Shown: positions 44,013-53,097, counted from the first letter of the stretch. The stretch is DNA of 64,000 nt from Rhizobium ruizarguesonis (GCF_012349115.1 NZ_PQIG01000111.1:1-64000), one strand, 5' to 3'. Notes: a model not told the origin generated them from the sequence alone. Numbers and translations are program-made.

Positions 44013-45182
44013 ATGAAGCCGCACCATCGTATTTTCTTCATTCAGTTTGCCGTGGCCCTTTCCCTGGGCGCGTTTGTTTCGCGGCTGCCTGACCTTCAGC
44101 TCAAGTTCAGCCTCACAGAGGGAGAGCTGGGCCTTCTGCTCGCCGTCATGTCCTCCGGGGTTCTCTGCGGGTTGACGTTCTCGGTGAGGTTCATCGAGAG
44201 GCTCGGTGCGCGCACCACCGCTTTCGTCACCGTCTTCGGTGCGTCGCTGTTTTTCGCGCTGATCCCCTGGATGCCATCAGCTCTTCTGGCGGTGCCATTG
44301 TTCTTCATTGCCGGCGTTTTCACCGGAGCATTCGAGATCAACGCCAATATCGAAACCGATCGCCACGAGGCGCTGCTTGGGTACCGCATCATGAGCCGGG
44401 CTCACGGCATGTGGAGCCTCGGCTTCTGCATCACCGCCCTTGCCGCCGCCGGCATGCGGCAGGCTGCCGTCTCCATCGAACTGCATACATTCATCGTCCT
44501 CGTGTCGGTCTTGATTGCCGGGTCGATCGTTTTCTCCGGGATCGAGAACGCGCCCCGGCGGCAGGAGGCCCACCCAGGAGATACTCCGATCATCGCTTTT
44601 CCGACGATCGGACTGCTCCCCCTTTGCCTTGTCGCCGCAGCTCCGCTTCTTGCCGAAGGCGCAAGCGTCGATTGGTCGGCGATCTATATGCGCGACGTAT
44701 TCGCGGTCGAACCCTTCGTCGGCGGGCTCAGCGTGACCATTTTCTCCTCGTTCATCGCCATCGGGCGGCTCGGCATGGACCCTGTCATCGACCGCTTCAA
44801 TCCGCGGCCGGTCGCAATCACTCTTCTTGGGATCGCGGCCATCGGTCTCGTCATGGTTGCGACGGCGACACACCCGGTTGTCGCGCTCGCAGGCTTTGGC
44901 CTGACAGGTATCGGCTGCTCTTCGGTCTATCCGCTTGCCATCTCGGCTGCGGCCCGACGCACCGATCGGCCCGCACCGATCAATGTTGCGGCTCTGGCGC
45001 AGACGACGTTTCTCGTGTTTTTCGCAGGGCCGCCGCTGCTCGGTTTCGTTGCCGAAAATTTCGGCATCCGCTTTTCGTACTGGGTGGTCGTCCCGGTTAT
45101 CGGTGCCGCACTCCTGGTTACCAAGGCGCTTGCCGCTGCTTCCGCGCCGGTCACAGGGCAGCCCGAACCGGTGCAACCGTAG
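44013..45182 (+). CDS. MFS transporter (12 TM)
   Basis: The 389-residue protein has twelve helices and belongs to the major facilitator superfamily, close to the fucose permease/YbjJ-like group (SRLPDLQLKFSLTEGELGLLLAVMSSG at residues 23-50 and GFGLTGIGCSSVYPLAIS near 295). I took the ATG at 44013 because the hydrophobic N-terminus starts there; the frame is open from 43920. It has no regulator or enzyme beside it that would name a substrate. Confidence 0.87.
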   Translation: MKPHHRIFFIQFAVALSLGAFVSRLPDLQLKFSLTEGELGLLLAVMSSGVLCGLTFSVRFIERLGARTTAFVTVFGASLFFALIPWMPSALLAVPLFFIAGVFTGAFEINANIETDRHEALLGYRIMSRAHGMWSLGFCITALAAAGMRQAAVSIELHTFIVLVSVLIAGSIVFSGIENAPRRQEAHPGDTPIIAFPTIGLLPLCLVAAAPLLAEGASVDWSAIYMRDVFAVEPFVGGLSVTIFSSFIAIGRLGMDPVIDRFNPRPVAITLLGIAAIGLVMVATATHPVVALAGFGLTGIGCSSVYPLAISAAARRTDRPAPINVAALAQTTFLVFFAGPPLLGFVAENFGIRFSYWVVVPVIGAALLVTKALAAASAPVTGQPEPVQP

Positions 45183-45693
45183 GGTTGAGACGCTGCGCCG
45201 CCCGTCGGCGATCCCAAGGTCGTACATGTTGGAAACCGGCAGGGCGCGACCACCGGCCTTTGCTGGTGAATGGAGCGAGGCGCAATGTATTGCCCGTCGC
45301 GTCGAAGTATTACAAATGATCTCCGGAAATATAGCTCGTATAGGTGACGAGCCTAGGTCGTGGGCAGCCGTCAACTCTGGACGAATGGTCTTGTCGTTCA
45401 AGCACTTGCGGGCGCGGTCGATCTCCTCAGAATGAAACTGGTTTGGATGGTGAAATTCCAGCCTTTCGTGCTTGCAAAACATATGTTTGCGGGTTTTTCG
45501 ATCGTCGCCTTCCGCCGCAAAGGGCGGCTTGCCTACGGAGTTCCGCGCCTCGCTTCGGACAAATTTCTGCCGCCAAAATGCCAGTATTAGTTGTTTCTAA
45601 ATCACGCCATAATTCGCATCTACGTTGCCGCGCCTGTTTTATTCTTCGCCACATTTCGGAATTTCAACATTATACAAACAATGGTGGGTAACT
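45183..45693. other. Intergenic region without a supported gene
   Basis: About 510 bases follow the MFS gene. The first half is GC-rich with an open frame from 45226 that has no recognisable product; the second half (45590-45690) is AT-rich and probably contains the promoter of the following exported protein. Confidence 0.4.
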
Positions 45694-46116
45694 ATGAAGG
45701 TTATTCTCGTCATCGTCCTCACGGCGCTTGCCGTGCCCTGTGAGGCGGACATGCTCGGCACGGCGTCCCGATACAAAAGCATGCATGAACGCTCCATCTC
45801 CTTCCTCAGCATCAATCCGCGCAGGGTATCGTGGTGCGGGGCGTTCCTGGCCTTTGTCGCCAAGCGATCTTCGCGACAGCCGCCGCCCAACCCCAACATG
45901 GCGGCGTCCTGGAGGAAGTTCGGCCAACCGGTCGGCGTCCGCTCCGCCAGGCGAGGGGATGTCGTGGTGATCCGCACCGGCAGGCGCTTTCATGTGAGCC
46001 TGTTCGATCACATCGACCCGCGCCGACAGTACGTCTACCTGTTCGGCGGCAACCAATCCAACCGGGTCCAGCTGTCCAGATATCGAGCCAGTTCGGTCGT
46101 CGCGGTGCGACGATGA
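45694..46116 (+). CDS. TIGR02594-family exported protein (CHAP/NlpC-like)
   Basis: The 140-residue protein has a short signal peptide (residues 1-18) and a domain of the TIGR02594 type, related to CHAP/NlpC cysteine peptidases. The likely catalytic Cys is in SWCGAFLAF (about C48), followed by RRGDVVVI and a His in RFHVSLF near 107. Such enzymes may cleave peptidoglycan peptides or act as effectors. The start is ATG at 45694 with GGTGGGTAACT upstream. It stands alone, next to an inverted-repeat element. Confidence 0.75.
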   Translation: MKVILVIVLTALAVPCEADMLGTASRYKSMHERSISFLSINPRRVSWCGAFLAFVAKRSSRQPPPNPNMAASWRKFGQPVGVRSARRGDVVVIRTGRRFHVSLFDHIDPRRQYVYLFGGNQSNRVQLSRYRASSVVAVRR

Positions 46117-46160
46117 TGCCAGGAACGTGAGCAGGCATCGCTTCTGAAAAAGGCGAAGTA

Positions 46161-46245
46161 TCGCTCCTTGAAAACCTCTTGTCTGCAAAAGATAATTGAA
46201 TTCAATATCTTGTCGTTGACAGAGAGGTTTTTAAGGGGCAACTTT
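46161..46245. repeat. Inverted-repeat element, locus 2 (two units)
   Basis: Unit a (minus, 46161-46183) reads GACAAGAGGTTTTCAAGG plus AGCGA; unit b (plus, 46218-46242) reads GACAGAGAGGTTTTTAAGG then GGCAAC. They form the arms of a long stem, with an inner hairpin AAGATAATTGAATTCAATAT (46189-46210) at its tip. The same unit occurs three times at 16318-16490. Confidence 0.6.
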
Positions 46246-47120
46246 TATAAAAGAGGCAGGCAGTTTTTGCCGCTGATGTTTCGGGTTTTCCCGGAAAAAG
46301 TTTGGTTTCTTGAAAATCGTTCCAACCTCGACGGCTGCTGCCGGCAAGTGGGCTTCAGGTCCTGCGGGCCCTGACGTGGAGGAAGATCGGCGCGATACGG
46401 GTATCGGCAACCATTGGCTCGCGCCACGGGCTCGCCGAAAGCTTCGATCGTCAGTCCCGCTTCGACGATCATCGACACCCAGGTCGACAGCGTCCGGTGA
46501 AAACGCGGAATGGCAAACGGCGTCAGCGTCGCCCGTTCCGCTTGCGGTATGGAGGAGAAGATCCAGCGATCAATCCGGCCGTCGCGCTCATCGAAATAAT
46601 CGGCGATTTCAACCGCGATAGGCTCGCCGGCCTCATTGCGGATATTGCGGCGCGTCGGCGGCACGAAACAGGGATGCAGGATCGAAAACTGCAGGAAGCC
46701 GCCCGGCTTCAGGACGCGGTGGATGCCCTTCAGCACGCCGCGCTGGTCGGCCATGTCCATCATCGACATGAAGGCGGTGACGAAATCGAAGCTCGCCTCC
46801 GGGAAATCGATGCTCTGGCCGTCGCCGAGCACGTAGTCGATGCCGAGCGGCGCTTCTGCCTCGGTCTCGCGGGCATAGCGAATGAAGGTCGGGGCGATGT
46901 CGAGACCGGTCATGCGGGCGCCGAGGCGGGCGACCGCGCGGGTATTGGAGCCTTCACCGCAGCCAAGGTCGAGCCCAGCAAGGCCTGCGACCGGCAGCAG
47001 CATGTCAAGAAAGGCCGGCGTGTTCAGCGCGTCGCGATATTTGTCATAGCCGGCGCGACTATAGATCGTCCAGGTCTCGGCATTGCTCTCCCAATGGGCG
47101 GCGACATCATTGGCGTTCAT
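46245..47120 (-). CDS. Class I SAM-dependent methyltransferase with frameshifted C-terminus
   Basis: The first 230 or so residues are a normal class I methyltransferase: LDLGCGEGSNTRAVA near 50 is the SAM-binding motif I, LDIAPTFIRYA is motif II, and FDFVTAFMSMMDM is motif post-II. The start at 47120 has GGAGGAG upstream. The C-terminus as encoded is unusual and runs into the repeat element. In another frame the DNA at about 46415-46355 reads VADTRIAPIFLHVRARRT and then stops at 46355, the ending expected for the family. A one-base indel near 46420 is therefore likely. Activity may survive because the change is terminal. Confidence 0.8.
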   Translation of the reverse strand: MNANDVAAHWESNAETWTIYSRAGYDKYRDALNTPAFLDMLLPVAGLAGLDLGCGEGSNTRAVARLGARMTGLDIAPTFIRYARETEAEAPLGIDYVLGDGQSIDFPEASFDFVTAFMSMMDMADQRGVLKGIHRVLKPGGFLQFSILHPCFVPPTRRNIRNEAGEPIAVEIADYFDERDGRIDRWIFSSIPQAERATLTPFAIPRFHRTLSTWVSMIVEAGLTIEAFGEPVARANGCRYPYRADLPPRQGPQDLKPTCRQQPSRLERFSRNQTFSGKTRNISGKNCLPLL

Positions 47121-47410
47121 AGCTCTCCTCCTTGCGCGATCGGAACGGGCGGGGAGCTATAAGCGCAGCCTGTGGCAATGGGAAGACAGGCGACTAAAAG
47201 GAGGCAGGCAATGCTGCCTGCCTGGACATTCGAGAACGTTAATCGCCCGGTACAGAACATCGGATTGGGCATCCATTGCCGCGTCCGCGTCAGGGACGGA
47301 AGCGAAGTCTTTACACTTCGGAGCGCTCATGGCCGGCGAAGGCGGTGATGCTCCTCGACATAGCTCTTTTCCCAGGCGCGGTGTAATGCAGGTTTGAGCC
47401 ACGTGGAGAA

Positions 47411-48004
47411 ATGGAGGGAAGGATTGTGACTGCTCTTTCAGATGAACAACAGAGCGAATTGAAAGCTTTATGGCGCAGTCGAGACTTCCGAGCCTGGTTC
47501 GCCCGGCTGCAAGAAATCGCGCCCGAAGAAGTGGAGAAACTGCCAAGTTTTATGCGCGACGCGTTTCTCAAGCTCAACGACAATCAAGACAACGGCTTCG
47601 CAATATATGTGCCGCCCGAATGCGCGCCAGAAAAATTGGCCCATTATGAGGTTGCGCCCCACGACGAACTTGTGGTCGATCTCCCGTATCGCGACGAAGC
47701 GTCCGGTGAAACGCGCTTTGAACAGGGAACTGCCGCGATGTTACGGCAATTGGTTGAACTGGCGGAGCGTGATCCTAAGATCGTTTATCTTGTCATGGAG
47801 TATTGGGAGGCACTTCAGAAAGGTGCAGAGCTGAAGCAAGAGGTAGGTGGTGACGAATTGTGGCTCTCTCTACTGGAAGCTTATGATCATTTACTCGCAA
47901 GTGTATTTGGTCAGGGCAAAGGTCGGGGACGCGTCGGGGTGAAATTGCTGAATATCTCGATTCACATGATCAGAAGCCACGTTCTTTCTAATCGCGAGGC
48001 ATGA
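47411..48004 (+). CDS. Protein of unknown function
   Basis: A 197-residue (ATG at 47411) or 192-residue (GTG at 47426, with a better GGAGGGAAGG site) cytosolic protein. It is acidic and alpha-helical, with no signal or membrane segment. Its DNA is less GC-rich than neighbouring genes, which hints at horizontal origin. It begins ALSDEQQSELKALWRSRDF and ends with a helical segment near HMIRSHVLSN. I recognise no family. It lies upstream of another unknown gene on the same strand. Confidence 0.65.
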   Translation: MEGRIVTALSDEQQSELKALWRSRDFRAWFARLQEIAPEEVEKLPSFMRDAFLKLNDNQDNGFAIYVPPECAPEKLAHYEVAPHDELVVDLPYRDEASGETRFEQGTAAMLRQLVELAERDPKIVYLVMEYWEALQKGAELKQEVGGDELWLSLLEAYDHLLASVFGQGKGRGRVGVKLLNISIHMIRSHVLSNREA

Positions 48005-48071
48005 GAAATGGATGGTAGAGGGACGGGCTGTTTGATGAAGGCAGTTGGGACCACGTTCGCAGGCAGCGCTT

Positions 48072-48734
48072 ATGTTATATAAGGGCACGATGTTTGCCAT
48101 TGCCCTTCTCACGGCATATTCGCCCGACGTTGCGGCGGTGCGAGAAATCCCCGCACTGGAGCCCCCTGCCGACGCCGGCGCCCCCTGGGCGATTGAGTGG
48201 TCAACGCCCGATCTGAAAGACCAGATGACGCCACAGACTTTGGTTCTTTGTTCGGATCGGGTGGACTACCAGATCGAACGATATCGGTCGCTGACCGAAA
48301 AGCTCGGCGTCCTGAAAGGCCACACGGTTCTGGATGGAAGCAAGCTTGGCGCGCACAAGCCAGTCGCCGGCAGCGTCGGTTACATCGTCTCCGCACATCG
48401 GGGCAACGAGGAGCAAGCCTTAAGCCATTGCGTCGCCAGTCCTGAACTCCGGGCGATTGTCGCCGATTTCATCGACAAGGAGATATCGGCTCAACGGGAT
48501 ACCCTTCAGGATCTCATTCGGGTTGGAATTTTGCCGAAGGGAACACGGCCGTCTCAATGCTACACGAGGTATTATTATCCGACCGAGGACTATTATCCGA
48601 CCAGAAGCTCAAAGCAGTGGTTTGCGGTGGTCGAAGTGGACGATTCCGCCGACAATAGGTGCTCTGATGACTTTCTTCCTGGCATTTTTGGCATCTCGCT
48701 CGGTTCCTGCCGTTCTGCCGGCATCTGCCGCTGA
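48072..48734 (+). CDS. Exported protein of unknown function
   Basis: The protein is 220 residues from the ATG at 48072, or 214 from the ATG at 48090. A weak hydrophobic N-terminus (FAIALLTAYSPDVAA) may be a signal peptide. It has several cysteines (in LVLCSDRV, LSHCVAS, SQCYTR, NRCSDD, GSCRSAGIC) that could form disulfides in the periplasm, and a short repeat YYYPTEDYYPTR near 173. No family is recognised. It lies 67 bases after the preceding unknown gene and could be co-transcribed with it. Confidence 0.55.
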   Translation: MLYKGTMFAIALLTAYSPDVAAVREIPALEPPADAGAPWAIEWSTPDLKDQMTPQTLVLCSDRVDYQIERYRSLTEKLGVLKGHTVLDGSKLGAHKPVAGSVGYIVSAHRGNEEQALSHCVASPELRAIVADFIDKEISAQRDTLQDLIRVGILPKGTRPSQCYTRYYYPTEDYYPTRSSKQWFAVVEVDDSADNRCSDDFLPGIFGISLGSCRSAGICR

Positions 48735-48839
48735 TGGCAGAAATATAGCGTCAAGAAATGAGCAGCGTAAACGGAAGGTTCATTGCCGAAATTGGGAAGG
48801 ACGTCGCCTAGATAGGTCTCGGGATCGAGACCGTCGAAC

Positions 48840-49160
48840 CTAGAGATGCCGGGGTACCTTCGCCTTCAGCAGCTGAACGAGCGCGGGGTCCATGAAATCG
48901 TAGTCATCGGGAATATGAAGGCATATCAATCGCTTGTCCTTGAGAGCTGACCGGTACTTGCCCTGGACCTTCGTGCGGTGAGCTTTCTCCATGACGAAGA
49001 CGATATCAGCCCATTCGATCAGTTCTGTCGATAGCGGATTTTCGGCATCGTTGTTGGTGCCTGCCGAGGAGACTTCGATATCAGGCCAGCTTGCGAAGAC
49101 CTGTTCGGCCGTCGGGCTGCGAAGCTTGTTCTGACTGCAGACGAACAGGACGTTTTTCAC
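48840..49160 (-). CDS. Low-molecular-weight protein tyrosine phosphatase-like protein
   Basis: The 106-residue protein carries the phosphatase loop C-x5-R-S (C8 to R14: CSQNKLRS) at its N-terminus and the general-acid loop with PDDYDFMDP near 87-95. It is shorter than classical LMW-PTPs and matches the small low-molecular-weight phosphatase-like family. The start is a GTG at 49160 with AGAGAG upstream; longer frames have no homology. It may act on phosphotyrosine in regulation or exopolysaccharide control. It is followed on the same strand by no close gene. Confidence 0.78.
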   Translation of the reverse strand: MKNVLFVCSQNKLRSPTAEQVFASWPDIEVSSAGTNNDAENPLSTELIEWADIVFVMEKAHRTKVQGKYRSALKDKRLICLHIPDDYDFMDPALVQLLKAKVPRHL

Positions 49161-49237
49161 GTTTCGATCTCTCTTGGAGTGAGCGAGGCCGGCGATAGCA
49201 CAATTCCGTGTCCGGGCGAACCAAGGGAGTTGATGCG

Positions 49238-50641
49238 TCATCCCAGGCGCACACTCTTGAACGCAGCGATGATGCTTTGTGCGGCGCGTTGCGCCTCATC
49301 TGATGTCGTCTGGAAATTGGTGACGGAAAGGCGGAGCACGTCGCGGCTGCGCCATTTGGCGCCGCCGGCGAAGATCATGCCGTCCGCCTGGATCTTTTCA
49401 ATCGTCTTTCGCGTCAGCGTGTCGCCTTCTTCGGAGGGCAGGTCGGCTCCGAGGCGGATGACGAGCTGGTTCAGCGCCACCTCGTTCAGAATGGCAATGC
49501 CGGGCTCGCGTGCAAGCAGGTCGGCCACCAACCGCGCTGAGGCGCAGCACTGGTCGATGAGGGTGGCGATGCCGTCGCGGCCGAGGTGTTTCAGCATCGC
49601 CCAAGTGGCAAAGCCGCGCGCTCTTCTCGAAAGCTCGGGCACGTAATGGGAGGGATCGCGTTCGCCTTGACCGGCGAGCGGCAGATAGCTCGCGGCGATC
49701 GTCATGGCGCGGCGATGGGCGAGCTCGTTGCGGACGATCGCATAGCCGCAATCATAGGGCGTCTGCAGCCACTTGTGGCCGTCGGTCGCCCAGCTGTCGG
49801 CCGCTTCGATGCCGCGGCTGAGGTGGCTGGTTTTCGCTGAAGCCTGCGCCCAGAGGCCAAAGGCACCATCAACATGCACCCAGGCGCCTTTCGCCTTCAG
49901 CGGCGGGATGATCTTGCCAAAGTCGTCGAAAGCGCCGGTATTGATTTGCCCAGCTTGAAGAACGGCGATCAAGGGACCGGCGACGGAATCGAGCGCCCCC
50001 AAGAATGCCGTCGGGTCGATCCGGCCGGTCGCGTCGGTGGGCACCCGCAGCACGCGATCATGCCCGAGGCCGAGGAACTGAAGCGCGGAGAAGACGGTGG
50101 TGTGGGCGTCGTCGCCGATCAGCACGGTAATCTCAGGCGCACCGAACAGGCCCTTTGCATCGGCATCCCAGCCCACCTGGCGCAGCACCTCGCCGCGTGC
50201 GGCGGCAAGGCAGGTGAAGTTCGCCACCGTCGCTCCCGTGACGAAGCCGACCGAGCTTTCGGCCGGCAGCTTCAGGAGATCGAGAAGCCATCTCGCCGCG
50301 ACGGTCTCGACGGCGGCCGCGGCCGGGGCGACGACATGGTTTCCGGCATTCTGGCCCCAGGCGCTGGTGAGAAAATCGGCGGCGACGCCGACCGGATGGG
50401 AGCCGCCGATGACCCAGCCGAAAAAGCGCGGCCCTGTGGTCGCATGCAACCCGGGTTCGGCGCCGTCCGAGAGACGCCTGATGACATCAAGCATATCGGA
50501 ACCGGCCGCCGGCAGCGGCTCGTCGAAACAGGCAAGCGAGGCTGCATAATCGTGGGTGGGCATATGGCGGGCGGGCGCCGCCTGCCGGAACACCGCGGCA
50601 AGGCGGGCGGCTTCCTGAAACAGAGATGCGATTGCCGACAT
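49238..50641 (-). CDS. PLP-dependent decarboxylase (group II amino acid decarboxylase-like)
   Basis: The 467-residue protein is a pyridoxal-5'-phosphate enzyme of the group II decarboxylase/aromatic-L-amino-acid decarboxylase fold. The cofactor Lys is K290 in ATDGHKWLQTP, the Asp that pairs with the pyridine nitrogen is in HVDGAFGLWA, and SVGFVTGATVANFTCLAAAR forms the phosphate-binding region. It would decarboxylate an aromatic or acidic amino acid, but a few members act as aldehyde synthases or aminotransferases. It stands alone on the minus strand with about 310 bases of AT-rich non-coding DNA upstream. Confidence 0.88.
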   Translation of the reverse strand: MSAIASLFQEAARLAAVFRQAAPARHMPTHDYAASLACFDEPLPAAGSDMLDVIRRLSDGAEPGLHATTGPRFFGWVIGGSHPVGVAADFLTSAWGQNAGNHVVAPAAAAVETVAARWLLDLLKLPAESSVGFVTGATVANFTCLAAARGEVLRQVGWDADAKGLFGAPEITVLIGDDAHTTVFSALQFLGLGHDRVLRVPTDATGRIDPTAFLGALDSVAGPLIAVLQAGQINTGAFDDFGKIIPPLKAKGAWVHVDGAFGLWAQASAKTSHLSRGIEAADSWATDGHKWLQTPYDCGYAIVRNELAHRRAMTIAASYLPLAGQGERDPSHYVPELSRRARGFATWAMLKHLGRDGIATLIDQCCASARLVADLLAREPGIAILNEVALNQLVIRLGADLPSEEGDTLTRKTIEKIQADGMIFAGGAKWRSRDVLRLSVTNFQTTSDEAQRAAQSIIAAFKSVRLG

Positions 50642-50954
50642 GCGGACCCCCCTGCCGCCGCCGATCCTGAAGGGGCCGCCCTCAAAAGCAGGCTGCTGGC
50701 GCCATACAATCTAGCCCATATCGCCGACGTTGTCTTCGCCCGGGAGATCCGGGCCGGGGTCTGGTGGCTCTTCCTCGTTCTTGCCCAGACTTCAAGACAA
50801 ATTGAGCATCGGGGAGAGACTTCCTAAATATATACAATAATTACCTTATCCCGTTCTGTGCATTTTTGAAATTTCGTGGCTCTTGTTAAAAATGATTGCC
50901 TTCTCTTCAAGTATCGTTCAATGATGCGGAAATATCATTTGCACCATTGTCAAG

Positions 50955-51425
50955 TTGGTGCTGCCAATCAGCGAGGGATATGCACTGAAATATTTCCTTC
51001 TCTACGCGCTGACGTGCACGTTGGTCGGGATAGTTCTTCTCTTCATCATCCGTGAAGTTGTACCGTTCACGATCGACAAGCCAACCGATCAATCGGTGGT
51101 CGGATCAACTGATGAGCCAGTTGCCGTACCAACCGAGCAATCAGCCGGACCAATCGGTGAGCCGTTGAACGCGGCAACCGGGGAGCCGGTGCCCGCGGCA
51201 ACCGGGGAGCCGGTGCCCGGGCCAACAACCGATCAATCCGCCGTCCAGCCAGCCGATCCCTTGGTCGTCCGGTCTACCCGCCAGCCGGTCGACGGGCCAA
51301 CTGGCAAACCAGTGAGTGGACCGACCGACGAACCGACCGCAAGGCCGACCGATCAATCGGTGGTCGGTCCGAGCGGTGAACCGGTCGTCCGGAAGGGCGG
51401 CCGGCTGGGGAGTCCGGCGCAGTGA
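50955..51425 (+). CDS. Membrane-anchored protein with Pro/Thr/Glu-rich repeats
   Basis: The frame encodes one strong membrane helix (about residues 13-33, YFLLYALTCTLVGIVLLFIIR) and then about 115 residues of degenerate repeats built on PTDQSVVG, TGEPVP and STDEPV motifs. The DNA carries an exact 24-base tandem duplication (51171-51194 and 51195-51218), and a 23-base segment near 51086 recurs near 51347. No ATG is in frame near the start; TTG 50955 or GTG 50958 is possible. The tail is low-complexity and likely extended outside the membrane. Function unknown; the clean open frame argues for a real gene. Confidence 0.55.
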   Translation: MVLPISEGYALKYFLLYALTCTLVGIVLLFIIREVVPFTIDKPTDQSVVGSTDEPVAVPTEQSAGPIGEPLNAATGEPVPAATGEPVPGPTTDQSAVQPADPLVVRSTRQPVDGPTGKPVSGPTDEPTARPTDQSVVGPSGEPVVRKGGRLGSPAQ

Positions 51426-51558
51426 TCGGCGCTTGAGATGATGGATTTCTATTCGATCTCATAACTCCGAGCATATGCTGAAGGACGAAGCTTGCTGACA
51501 CCGGTTGACGGCTGGGCCATCTGTATTGACAGTACCTCTCATCTTGCAGGAGGTCCCG

Positions 51559-52065
51559 ATGGATGGAAGCGGCACGACGATCAGACATATCCAGGCAGAC
51601 GAAGTGGAGGCTTTCCGGCGCATCCGTCTGGAAGCGCTTCGCACCGAACCGTCCCTCTTTGCAAGCCGTTATGAAGACTGGGAGGTTCTTTCTCTCGAGG
51701 AGTGGCGCAATCGCCTGAACGAGCCGGTTTTCATCGCCTTTCAGGATGGCGAACCCGTTGGCATAACGGGCCTGCTTCGGCAGCGGTCGAGCAAGATGGC
51801 CCATCGCGCGACGATCATCATGGTTTATGTCAGAAGGAACCTGCGCGGAACGGGCCTTGCGGGCAAGCTGCTCAGCGCGGTGGCCGATCACGCGCGCGAT
51901 ATCGGCATACTGCAGCTCGAACTCTTCGTCAGCGCGGAGAACCCGGCGGCAATACGCTTCTATCAGCGGGAAGGCTTCTCCGAGATCGGTCGGATTCCCG
52001 GCGGGGTTCTGGAAGAGGGCAGGGAGATCGACGACGTCATGATGGCTCGCCGTCTGGTTGGTTAA
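51559..52065 (+). CDS. GNAT-family N-acetyltransferase
   Basis: The 168-residue protein has the GNAT fold. The acetyl-CoA pyrophosphate loop is VRRNLRGTGLAGKLL (about residues 92-106), and the C-terminal AENPAAIRFYQREGFSEIG is typical. The ATG at 51559 has GGAGGTCCCG immediately upstream. Substrate unknown. It precedes the broken cyclodeaminase by about 95 bases on the same strand. Confidence 0.88.
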   Translation: MDGSGTTIRHIQADEVEAFRRIRLEALRTEPSLFASRYEDWEVLSLEEWRNRLNEPVFIAFQDGEPVGITGLLRQRSSKMAHRATIIMVYVRRNLRGTGLAGKLLSAVADHARDIGILQLELFVSAENPAAIRFYQREGFSEIGRIPGGVLEEGREIDDVMMARRLVG

Positions 52066-52161
52066 CTCTCACCGAATATCAGCCCATATCGGTTCGTCTG
52101 ACCTATTGACCTCAAGCGGGGTTGGGGTTGCAGCATGCCGGCATGGGCTGGAGGTTTGGCC

Positions 52162-53082
52162 GTGACGAAAATTCTGAAAGACGAGGATCTGGTCGGCAGC
52201 GTGCTGATGGTGGTCGCGATCGATGCGCTCGAGACTGCTTTTCTCGCGAGAGCCGGCAATCGACTGATCTCTCCACCCCGGCACCATGTCTCGGTTCCCG
52301 ATCGAGGCGATCTGGTCTTCACCGTCGGCGGCATCCTCGGCGAGAAACCGCTCGCGGGCTTCCGGGTCTATGAAACATTCGACGGGGCGGAGCATTCGCA
52401 GATCGTCGCGGTGTGGTCGGCCGACGACGCCAGCCTCAAGGGCATTATTCTCGGAGAGCGCCTCGGCAACCTCAGAACCGGCGCGATCGGCGGTCTCGCC
52501 GTCCGGCATCTCAGCGCGCCTGATGCCAGGATCGTCGGGATCCTCGGCAGCGGGGCGCAAGCGCGAACCCAGCTTGCCGCAGCGGCCGCCGTTCGAAAAC
52601 TGGACCGCGCCCGCGTCTATAGCCGCGACGAGAGGAATCGCGCCGCCTTTGCAACTGAGATGCAGCACGCCTTGGGTATTGAAGTGGAACCTGCAGGCAG
52701 CGCCTCTGAAGCCGTCGATGGTGCCGACATCGTCATCTGTGCGACGACGAGCCGAACGCCCATCATTCATGCCAGGGATTTGAAGCCCGGGATGCACGTC
52801 AACACCGTCGGCCCGAAAACGCGTGCGGGATAAGAACTCGGCCTGGATATCGCCGATGTCGCAGCCGTGATCGCAACGGACTCTCCCGAACAGACGCGCG
52901 CCTATGCTTTGCCCTTTTTCCTCGCCGGCTCCGGCAATGAGCACCGCATGGCCGACCTTGCAGATATCATTGCCGGGAAAGCGGCGGGGCGAGGGTCGCC
53001 TGGCGATACGACCTTGTTTTGCTCCGTCGGCCTGGCTGGAACCGAAGTCGTTGTCGCCTCGGCAATCCTCGACATGCTGTGA
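52162..53082 (+). pseudogene. Ornithine cyclodeaminase/mu-crystallin family, broken by an in-frame stop
   Basis: The reading frame continues from GTG 52162 (GGAGG upstream) to 53082 without frameshift, but codon 224 (52831-52833) is TAA. Before it are the NAD-binding GILGSGAQARTQ near 130 and VGPKTRAG; after it the family sequence resumes (ELGLDIADVAAVIATDSP). A CAA-to-TAA change would explain it. The family reduces imines or cyclises ornithine to proline. As it stands the gene would give a 223-residue fragment lacking the C-terminal part. A second segment with an ATG at 52876 could restart but lacks the core fold. Confidence 0.85.
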
Positions 53083-53097
53083 GCCTGTTTCCCTTAT

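Noticed and set aside
45226..45435. ORF after the MFS gene
   Set aside because: No ribosome site, no family, and atypical composition; treated as non-coding.
44277..45482. A 401-codon minus-strand frame
   Set aside because: Most of it is antisense to the MFS gene; its 5' part in the intergenic region has no family resemblance.
52867..53082. Independent small gene after the cyclodeaminase
   Set aside because: It is in the same frame and continues the family sequence, so it is the 3' part of the pseudogene.
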